Assembly (NCBI GenBank): GCA_030452275.1 | Contig: JAKDMR010000157.1 | Coordinates: 1 to 5,492, forward strand | Origin: Candidatus Nitrosocosmicus sp. | GTDB lineage: Archaea > Thermoproteota > Nitrososphaeria > Nitrososphaerales > Nitrososphaeraceae | Reading direction: 5' to 3' | Length of the DNA stretch: 5,492 nucleotides | Shown: piece by piece, positions 1 to 4,689 of the stretch | Layout of the letters: every line of letters begins with the position of its first letter | Position numbering within the stretch: the first letter of the stretch is position 1 | The notes under the pieces: generated by a model | What the model saw: the letters and a program-made list of their open reading frames with translations, nothing else | What the model was told of the DNA's origin: nothing | Databases searched by the model: none | Translations under genes and position numbers: made by a program

Positions 1-109
1 TCCAAATTAATTTATCTACTCATAATTTTCAATATTTGCAAGTTAATCTAAAAAATGTGGTAAAAAATTCGATGAATTTATGATATAATTTATGAATTGT
101 TAATTTTTC

Positions 110-127
110 TATAAAAATATTATATGT
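110..127 (+). promoter_or_regulatory. Candidate TATA-box region of the secreted-protein gene
   Basis: An A/T-only run that includes TATAAAAATATTATAT lies 36-53 nt upstream of the ATG at 163. Archaeal transcription usually starts about 25 nt downstream of the TATA centre, which here predicts a short leader of roughly 14-24 nt. No Shine-Dalgarno sequence is visible. The surroundings are so AT-rich that the exact box cannot be fixed. The preceding bases 1-109 hold no gene that I can support. Confidence 0.35.
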
Positions 128-162
128 AAATCTTAAAAACAACCCCATAGTAATACTTTATA

Positions 163-576
163 ATGAATTTTATTAAATATGCAGCAGGGATGTTCGTTTT
201 TGCAGGAATTATCTCTTTAATAGCCGGTAGCGGTGGAAATTATTTCGCACAATCTGTAAATGCTCAATCTTTAGGTGACCAAGTTGGTGACAGTATAGGA
301 GGAGTATTAGATGAAGCTGGCGAAGCAGCTGGTAATGCAACAGAGACATTAAGTGAGGTTGGTAGTAATGCAACAGAGACTGTAGGTGGCGCAGCAAATG
401 AAACTGGCGAAGCAGCTGGTAATGCAACAGAAGGCGCAAGCCAAGCAGTAAACGATACAGCAAGTGAGGTTGGACAAGCTGCAGACAATGCTACGACTAG
501 CGGAAATAGTACAAACACAACAGAATCCAATAATCCATTGGATATGCTAATGAATTTGTTCAAGGGACAAAATTAG
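163..576 (+). CDS. Small secreted acidic protein with eight N-glycosylation sequons and LEA-like repeats
   Basis: Unrecognised protein of 137 aa. Residues 1-34 look like a Sec signal peptide: Lys5, a hydrophobic core at about 7-22, then VNA|QS as the likely cleavage site after Ala34. The mature part is rich in Ala, Gly, Asn, Thr and Glu. It has 16 Asp/Glu, only one basic residue (Lys134), no Cys, and Phe133 as the only aromatic residue, so it should be strongly anionic and probably disordered or conditionally helical. N-X-T sequons start at Asn58, 69, 79, 87, 97, 109, 115 and 118; all eight use Thr. GEAAGNATE occurs twice (53-61 and 82-90), and the sequons recur about every 8-12 residues, recalling the 11-mer repeats of LEA-type proteins. 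The C-terminus (PLDMLMNLF) is a short hydrophobic patch. The ATG at 163 is preferred over the internal Met10 because it keeps the charged n-region. It is probably a glycosylated cell-surface or exported protein. A role in desiccation, envelope or matrix is inference only. Confidence 0.8.
   Translation: MNFIKYAAGMFVFAGIISLIAGSGGNYFAQSVNAQSLGDQVGDSIGGVLDEAGEAAGNATETLSEVGSNATETVGGAANETGEAAGNATEGASQAVNDTASEVGQAADNATTSGNSTNTTESNNPLDMLMNLFKGQN
317..431 (+). repeat. Perfect 28-bp direct repeat inside the secreted-protein gene
   Basis: Bases 317-344 and 404-431 are identical over 28 bp, offset by 87 bp (29 codons), and encode the repeated GEAAGNATE peptide in the same frame. A shorter copy of its end (AATGCAACAGAGAC) recurs at 334-347 and 367-380, and AAGTGAGGTTGG recurs at 351-362 and 462-473. 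Identity at the DNA level, including synonymous positions, suggests recent internal duplication or recombination rather than old protein-level repetition. Confidence 0.85.
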
Positions 577-590
577 CCGTCTATCATTAC

Positions 591-612
591 TCTTTTTTGT
601 ACTTTCTTTTTT
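591..612 (+). terminator. Oligo-T terminator after the secreted-protein gene
   Basis: Two six-T runs (593-598 and 607-612) in a pyrimidine-rich stretch begin 15 nt after the TAG stop. Archaeal RNA polymerase terminates at such oligo-T tracts without needing a hairpin, and no stem is evident here. Confidence 0.5.
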
Positions 613-869
613 GATTTGTAAAATATTTTATAAATTAACTGAATTTGTATTGTTTCGATCTTAGCGTAAAGATGACATGAATTAGTTAACAATATACATA
701 ATTCCTTTATGATTCAGATCAAGGCTAGATTCTAATATTGACATACCCTTATAAGATAAATTCTTAGATGTTGGGTCAGGACTTTGACGGTATCCAAAAA
801 CCAGAATCTGTGATATATGCTTTCAATGATAAGAAATAAGAAAATTAGTCTGTGTATTTGATTGAACAA
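613..869. other. Non-coding stretch, no supported gene
   Basis: This stretch follows the oligo-T terminator and precedes the radical SAM promoter. I see no tRNA, repeat array or convincing reading frame in it. A 23-codon ATG frame at 768-839 exists but lacks a fitting promoter or a ribosome site. TTATAAGA at about 750-757 is TATA-like. If used, it would give the radical SAM gene a leader of about 120 nt. Confidence 0.5.
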
Positions 870-880
870 GTTATTTATTG
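870..880 (+). promoter_or_regulatory. TATA-like box of the radical SAM gene
   Basis: GTTATTTATTG is centred about 27 nt upstream of the ATG at 902. That spacing predicts transcription starting at or next to the A of the ATG, giving a leaderless mRNA. It also argues against the in-frame TTG at 878, which would lie inside the promoter. Confidence 0.45.
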
Positions 881-901
881 TGGTTCATCACATCGTACCT
901 A

Positions 902-1783
902 ATGGAGCTAGTATATGCATATCCTCTATACCGTCCACCATCTGAATCACAATCTTTAATTTTTCAAGTTACATTAGGATGTTCATTTAATAAATGCTCG
1001 TTTTGTAATATGTATAGATCAAAGGAGTATTCCGAACGATCTATTGATGAAATTGATGGAGAAATTGATTTGATGGCTAGTTATTATCCAGAGACCAAGC
1101 GGATTTTCTTGGCAGATGGTGACGCGTTAAACTTGGAGACTACCAAATTGATTCAGATTCTCTCGAAGATACGAAAAAAATTCATAAATTTGGAAAGAAT
1201 ATCAAGTTACTCGATGCCTAAGAATTTATTGGAAAAATCACATGATGAATTGAAATCCTTAGAAAAAGCAGGTTTAGATATGGTCTATCTAGGCATAGAG
1301 AGTGGCAATAATACGGTACTTAAAAAAGTAACAAAAGGGGCAACATCTAAGATGATAGTGGATAGTTGTAGAAAAGCAAAGGATACTGGATTCATCTTAT
1401 CATGCATGATCATTTTAGGCTTGGGAGGAAAGAATTACTCCCAGGTGCATGCAGCAGATACATCTAAAATAATAAACGAGATAGAACCGGATTATATAGG
1501 AGCGCTCACTCTTTATATGGAACCTGCCATTGAGCAGGAGTTTTATACAAAGTTCAAAGAACCATTCATCCCGCTTGACGATCTAGGTGTATTGGATGAA
1601 TTGAACAGTTTGATTAATGGTATAAGTGTAACTGGAAACGTTATTTTTAGGGCAAATCATGCTTCTAATGTATACTCAATTGGTGGTACATTACCTACAG
1701 ACAAGCAAGCTATTTTACAGAAAATTGGATACTTAAAAGAGCATCCAGGATTACTGAAACCAAAGACGTTAAGAAGATTCTAG
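902..1783 (+). CDS. Radical SAM protein with CX4CX2C cluster motif
   Basis: A 293-aa probable radical SAM enzyme, which would bind a 4Fe-4S cluster and cleave S-adenosylmethionine. The substrate cannot be told from sequence. The N-terminal YPLYRPPSES is followed by VTLGCSFNKCSFCNMYRS. Cys27, Cys32 and Cys35 form CX4CX2C, one residue longer in the first gap than the canonical CX3CX2C. Further motifs are FLADGDAL (Asp72, Asp74), expected in the barrel core, YLGIESGN (131-136, Glu133), a glycine-rich IILGLGG, and FRANHASN near the C-terminus (His253-Asn256) followed by GTLPTDK. From memory, this set of motifs marks a widespread uncharacterised radical SAM family of about 290 aa with the Elp3/MiaB/NifB-type fold, so the protein looks complete. 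No cobalamin-binding, TRAM or SPASM domain is visible. The ATG at 902 was chosen over the upstream TTG at 878 because it fits the TATA spacing and begins directly at the conserved region. The gene stands alone. Confidence 0.85.
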   Translation: MELVYAYPLYRPPSESQSLIFQVTLGCSFNKCSFCNMYRSKEYSERSIDEIDGEIDLMASYYPETKRIFLADGDALNLETTKLIQILSKIRKKFINLERISSYSMPKNLLEKSHDELKSLEKAGLDMVYLGIESGNNTVLKKVTKGATSKMIVDSCRKAKDTGFILSCMIILGLGGKNYSQVHAADTSKIINEIEPDYIGALTLYMEPAIEQEFYTKFKEPFIPLDDLGVLDELNSLINGISVTGNVIFRANHASNVYSIGGTLPTDKQAILQKIGYLKEHPGLLKPKTLRRF

Positions 1784-1843
1784 ATAAAAGAGTGATTCCG
1801 AGTAACTCCGGAAATAAAATATCTTGGCTCACTAGTCGGTCAC

Positions 1844-1868
1844 AAAACAAAAATCCACATTTTGGATT
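1844..1868 (-). terminator. Hairpin plus T-tract, minus-strand terminator candidate
   Basis: Read on the minus strand, AATCCA and TGGATT form a perfect 6-bp stem around a 5-nt loop, followed directly by TTTGTTTT. This has the shape of an intrinsic terminator. It lies about 420 nt beyond the end of the minus-strand peptidase gene, so it would end either a long 3' UTR or a separate minus-strand RNA. The stem is short and AT-rich, so chance formation is possible. Confidence 0.3.
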
Positions 1869-2157
1869 CAGATGAGAACCACTATAATTTACCGCTCAAA
1901 AACTTTGAATAGCAAAATACTGAGTTAATCCTACTGGTGCTATTTTATTTGACAAGCCAGTCCATTTTTTTAGTTGCGAAGGAATGACCGCAAGGGATAT
2001 GAATCTTAATGGTTGTATTCAAGTACCTCTTTCATTAATTAGGTAGGACTGTTTACAATAATGATATTAAGTTGGTTTTCCCCATTTTGAATCATTTTGT
2101 TATTCCAAAAAGTCTTGTGATGTAATTTAGCACTCGTTTTCTGTTATATCGATTGGG

Positions 2158-2220
2158 TCAGTTCGTCGCAGGGTCATCATCGTAACACTCAGACTGGAGC
2201 AGCTAATTACTTCATCCCCA
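2158..2220 (-). ncRNA. Candidate box C/D-like guide sRNA
   Basis: On the minus strand the order of boxes resembles an archaeal C/D sRNA. A C-like box GGGATGA (2218-2212, one mismatch to RTGATGA) is followed by 19 nt, a D' box CTGA (2192-2189), an 8-nt spacer, a perfect C' box ATGATGA (2180-2174), exactly 12 nt of possible guide (CCCTGCGACGAA), and a D box CTGA (2161-2158). Total length is about 60 nt, normal for the class. The block is richer in G+C than the surrounding spacer, and a TATA-like sequence lies 25 nt ahead of its 5' end. Against it: the first C box is imperfect, the 19-nt interval is longer than usual, and the flanking bases do not form a good external stem in the kink-turn register. 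I could not match either guide to an rRNA target from memory. Confidence 0.3.
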
Positions 2221-2241
2221 CATACATCTTTTTTCTGATGG

Positions 2242-2249
2242 TATTTAGA
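2242..2249 (-). promoter_or_regulatory. TATA-like box ahead of the candidate sRNA
   Basis: The minus strand reads TCTAAATA here. Its centre is about 25 nt upstream of base 2220, where the candidate sRNA would begin. This is supportive only in combination with the boxes downstream, since such octamers are common in AT-rich DNA. Confidence 0.2.
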
Positions 2250-2286
2250 CATCTTTATTCGTTTTTATTACTTTCCTTGAAGCAAT

Positions 2287-3417
2287 TCATAGGATAATCA
2301 ACTCTTTGTCAAAGGAATGTAAATTAAGCGCATCAAAATCTTGCCCACTTTTTCCATTCTTCCTTTTAACTATGCATAAACTATCCTCTATTCTTACGCC
2401 AAATTTATTTTCCAAGTATATGCCAGGTTCTATGGTTATCGTCATATTTTCTCGGATATGGCTTGCTATTTTTGGTCTTATCCACGGCGATTCATGGACC
2501 TCCAAACCGATGCCGTGACCCGTTGAATGAATAAAATATTCTCCCAATCCTGCCTCTTGAATTGTATCTCTGCAGGCTGCATCAACCAAAGCGAAATCAT
2601 CCGTTTCTGATATTCGTCTGATTCCATTTTCCTGAGCAGCTTTTACAATATCATAAATGGTTTTCATCTTCTTGGATATTCTCCCTATTCCAAACGTTCT
2701 AGTTGCATCAGAAACATAATGCCCATAACTTAAAGTAATGTCTAGTACTATGAATTCATCGTCCTTGATTATTCTTCTGGATGTCTCCGCATGAGGAAAT
2801 GAGGCCTGTGGTCCACTTGCAATTATTAGCGGGTTAGAGGTAAATTGATAGAAAGGAAATTTGGCACCCATTTTCATGGCTTCATATACAAGTGTGGCCT
2901 GGATTTCTTCCTCGGATCTATTTACTTTAATTTCTTTGGTAGCAACTTCAAATAGTTTATCAATTATGTTAGAAGCTTTCCTTATCTTGTCAATTTCTTG
3001 AGCATCCTTTATTTCCCTTAATTTTTCTACTGGCTTATAGTCAACTACTAGATTCCTTTTATTTACTTTTCTACCAAGTTCTTTGATGATATAATGATTA
3101 TTATTACTATAGAAGACAACATTATTTTCGTTCAACTGCTTAGATAAAGAGTCAGTTAATGTCTTGCCTCTTTCTGATGAAATCACATCGCAATCCTTGG
3201 ACACTCTCAAAGCACGCGTATACTCTAGTTTTGGGACTATTAGTTTTGACAAAGTCTCTAAAATGACCAAAATACCTTCCCCCCAAAAACCAGTAAAATA
3301 GAAAATGTCTTCGGGCTTATCAAGAATCATGGCCACTTTGCAGGGATTTCTTTGTTTTAATATCTGAGTATGTAAGAGTTTGATTAATTTGTGTTGCCTG
3401 GTATGATGTTGGTTCAA
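2287..3417 (-). CDS. M24 family metallopeptidase, Xaa-Pro peptidase-like
   Basis: A 376-aa probable cytosolic dimetal peptidase that would remove or cleave next to proline in peptides. Numbering is from the TTG at 3417. An N-terminal creatinase-type domain spans about 1-130 (ILDKPEDIFYFTGF is the typical entry strand). The linker LREIKDAQEIDKIRKAS leads into a pita-bread catalytic domain from about 150. All five metal ligands are present: Asp226 (VLDIT), Asp237 (VSDATRT), His301 (STGHGIG), Glu330 (TIEPGIY) and Glu344 (RIEDS). His209 (FPHAE) and His308 (EVHESP) fit the substrate-binding histidines. The frame stays open to an ATG at 3531, but that would overlap the divergent aminotransferase. 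The TTG at 3417 has GAGGAG six nt upstream, fits the family length of about 360 aa, and keeps the first helix (RQHKLIKLL). The next ATG would remove that helix. Xaa-Pro aminopeptidase versus dipeptidase, or a creatinase-like hydrolase, cannot be separated here. Confidence 0.85.
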   Translation of the reverse strand: MNQHHTRQHKLIKLLHTQILKQRNPCKVAMILDKPEDIFYFTGFWGEGILVILETLSKLIVPKLEYTRALRVSKDCDVISSERGKTLTDSLSKQLNENNVVFYSNNNHYIIKELGRKVNKRNLVVDYKPVEKLREIKDAQEIDKIRKASNIIDKLFEVATKEIKVNRSEEEIQATLVYEAMKMGAKFPFYQFTSNPLIIASGPQASFPHAETSRRIIKDDEFIVLDITLSYGHYVSDATRTFGIGRISKKMKTIYDIVKAAQENGIRRISETDDFALVDAACRDTIQEAGLGEYFIHSTGHGIGLEVHESPWIRPKIASHIRENMTITIEPGIYLENKFGVRIEDSLCIVKRKNGKSGQDFDALNLHSFDKELIIL

Positions 3418-3423
3418 ATACCT

Positions 3424-3429
3424 CTCCTC
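3424..3429 (-). promoter_or_regulatory. Shine-Dalgarno-like site that decides the peptidase start
   Basis: The minus strand reads GAGGAG, ending six nt before the TTG at 3417, which is ideal spacing for pairing with the CCUCC of archaeal 16S rRNA. It is the main argument for TTG initiation at 3417 rather than at an upstream ATG or TTG. Confidence 0.5.
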
Positions 3430-3455
3430 ATATGAGACCAAAACAAATGAATTAC

Positions 3456-3465
3456 TTATAAATAA
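3456..3465. promoter_or_regulatory. Shared near-symmetric TATA element of a divergent promoter
   Basis: The plus strand reads TTATAAATAA and the minus strand TTATTTATAA, so both resemble the archaeal TATA consensus. Counting about 25 nt each way predicts starts near 3485 (plus) and 3435 (minus). The leaders would be about 12 nt for the aminotransferase ATG at 3498 and about 17 nt for the peptidase TTG at 3417, the latter long enough to carry its Shine-Dalgarno-like sequence. No second good TATA box is visible in the 80-bp spacer. Confidence 0.5.
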
Positions 3466-3497
3466 CGGGTAGACTTCCTGTAATTTTGAAAGTTGCC

Positions 3498-4631
3498 ATG
3501 GAATATCTAGTAATGTTGCCAGGACCGACAAATGTTCCCAACAGAGTCATGAATGCTATGTTAGCTCCTATAATTAATCATAGAAGTGAAGATTTCAGAA
3601 TATTGTATAGATCGATTATCGAAAAAACTCAAAAGCTATTTCAAACACAAAGTGATATAGTGTTATTGTCTTCCTCTGGTACTGGTGCAGTAGAGGCATC
3701 CGTAGTAAACCTTATAAAAAAAGATGATAAGGTGGTAATTCCTGTAAACGGTGAATTTAGTACACGATTAGCAGATTTAATTGATAGCTGGGGAGGGAAA
3801 TCTATTAGAATCGAATCACCATTTGGTGAGAACCCTCCGTATGAAAAATTCGAACAAGTTTTTGACGAGCATAAGGATATCAAAGCATTGTATGCAGTTT
3901 ACAATGAAACTTCAACTGGAACGACTGTTAGGTATATGGACAAGTTAGGTGACCTATGTTCCAGAAAAGATTGTTTCTTTATCGCAGATTCTGTATCTAT
4001 ATTAGGCGGTGATGAATTGCCCGTAGATAAATGGAATATCGATTTATGCCTCACAGCATCTCAAAAGGCTATAGCTGCTCCTCCTGGAGTTTCTCCAATT
4101 TCCATAAGTTTAAAAGCCAAGAAGTACATTCAAGAGAATTCCGCACCGATTCTCTATTTTAACCTCAAAAGATATTTTAAATATTATCAGGAACATTATG
4201 AAACACCTTTTACCCCTGCATTACCGTTGTGTTATGCTTATGATGAAGCCCTCAATCTAATATTTGAAGAGGGGTTAGCAAATAGGATTGAGCGACATAG
4301 AAGATGTGCCAATGCCTTCTATGAAGGGTTGAGAGCAATGGGATTGACTCCTTACGCGAAACCTGATGCACGCAGTAACGTCGTTATAGCTGTTAATTAT
4401 TTGCCTGGAATAGACGACAAGAAATTTAGGGATCTCTTGTCTAATGAATTTAAGATTCTAATAGCCGGCGGGTTTGGAAACCTCAAAGGTAAAGTTTTTA
4501 GAATAGGATCAATGGGAGAAGTTAATAAATATCATATAGTAAGGACATTATCTGCCATAGAGTCCGCATTGAGAATGATGGACATCGATGTTCCGTCCGG
4601 TGCCATCAACAGAGCTATTGCAAAACTATGA
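3498..4631 (+). CDS. Class V PLP aminotransferase, alanine/serine-glyoxylate type
   Basis: A 377-aa cytosolic fold-type I PLP enzyme expected to move an amino group between an amino acid (alanine, serine or similar) and a 2-oxo acid such as glyoxylate or pyruvate. Visible motifs, numbered from the ATG at 3498: MLPGPTNVP near the N-terminus; SSSGTGAVEA (about 58-67), the phosphate-binding turn; YNETSTGT (about 135-142), substrate and cofactor contacts; FIADSVSILGG with Asp164, which pairs with the pyridine nitrogen; TASQKAIAAPPG with Lys190, the Schiff-base lysine; and FRIGSMGE with Arg335, the expected carboxylate-binding arginine. Length and motif order are normal and the gene is intact. A TTG at 3486 would add four residues, but the ATG gives the usual N-terminus. 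It is divergent from the M24 peptidase across an 80-bp spacer. Substrate choice (alanine-glyoxylate, serine-pyruvate, or ureidoglycine-glyoxylate as in PucG) cannot be decided from sequence alone. Confidence 0.88.
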   Translation: MEYLVMLPGPTNVPNRVMNAMLAPIINHRSEDFRILYRSIIEKTQKLFQTQSDIVLLSSSGTGAVEASVVNLIKKDDKVVIPVNGEFSTRLADLIDSWGGKSIRIESPFGENPPYEKFEQVFDEHKDIKALYAVYNETSTGTTVRYMDKLGDLCSRKDCFFIADSVSILGGDELPVDKWNIDLCLTASQKAIAAPPGVSPISISLKAKKYIQENSAPILYFNLKRYFKYYQEHYETPFTPALPLCYAYDEALNLIFEEGLANRIERHRRCANAFYEGLRAMGLTPYAKPDARSNVVIAVNYLPGIDDKKFRDLLSNEFKILIAGGFGNLKGKVFRIGSMGEVNKYHIVRTLSAIESALRMMDIDVPSGAINRAIAKL

Positions 4632-4639
4632 GATCATAC

Positions 4640-4652
4640 TTTTTGTTTTATT
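4640..4652 (+). terminator. Oligo-T terminator after the aminotransferase gene
   Basis: TTTTTGTTTTATT begins 8 nt after the TGA stop. It is a typical archaeal oligo-T stop, lies ahead of a separate TATA-like box, and suggests the downstream FKBP gene has its own transcript. Confidence 0.5.
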
Positions 4653-4659
4653 GTCAAAC

Positions 4660-4667
4660 TTAATATA
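4660..4667 (+). promoter_or_regulatory. TATA-like box of the FKBP gene
   Basis: TTAATATA is centred about 26 nt upstream of the ATG at 4690. The spacing predicts a leaderless transcript starting at the ATG, consistent with the absence of a Shine-Dalgarno sequence there. Confidence 0.5.
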
Positions 4668-4689
4668 GGGAAAATTAATAGCGAATTTT

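Larger units (their letters stand above)
1784..2286. other. Roughly 500-bp intergenic region between convergent genes
   Basis: No protein gene is supported here. A run of seven T at 1965-1971, preceded by T-rich sequence from 1941, could terminate the radical SAM transcript, though it lies about 180 nt past the stop. A weak hairpin (TTCCG, 8-nt loop, CGGAA) starts 12 nt after that stop. A hairpin plus T-tract on the minus strand at 1844-1868 and a candidate small RNA at 2158-2220 are listed separately. The part around 2150-2220 is visibly less AT-rich than its flanks. Confidence 0.5.

Noticed and set aside
209..563. Minus-strand reading frames across the secreted-protein gene
   Set aside because: They mirror the repetitive coding sequence, give leucine- or serine/alanine-rich nonsense proteins, and have no promoter or start context.
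768..839. 23-codon ATG frame upstream of the radical SAM gene
   Set aside because: It follows a TAG directly. The nearest TATA-like box (about 750-757) would start transcription after its ATG, and there is no ribosome site.
878..901. In-frame TTG at 878 as the start of the radical SAM gene
   Set aside because: It would sit within the TATA-like box, adds eight residues that do not look like the family N-terminus, and the ATG at 902 fits leaderless initiation.
1784..2286. tRNA, CRISPR array or insertion sequence in the long spacer
   Set aside because: No T-loop-like GGTTCNANNCC, no regularly spaced repeats, and no terminal inverted repeats or transposase remnants were found.
2121..2298. Plus-strand frame of about 58 codons with a hydrophobic end, in the convergent spacer
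   Set aside because: It has no usable start codon near its beginning, and the hydrophobicity comes from T-rich DNA. It may reflect the less AT-rich candidate RNA block.
3418..3531. N-terminal 38-residue extension of the M24 peptidase from an ATG at 3531
   Set aside because: It would overlap the start of the divergent aminotransferase, includes the shared TATA element, and is not expected for the family length.
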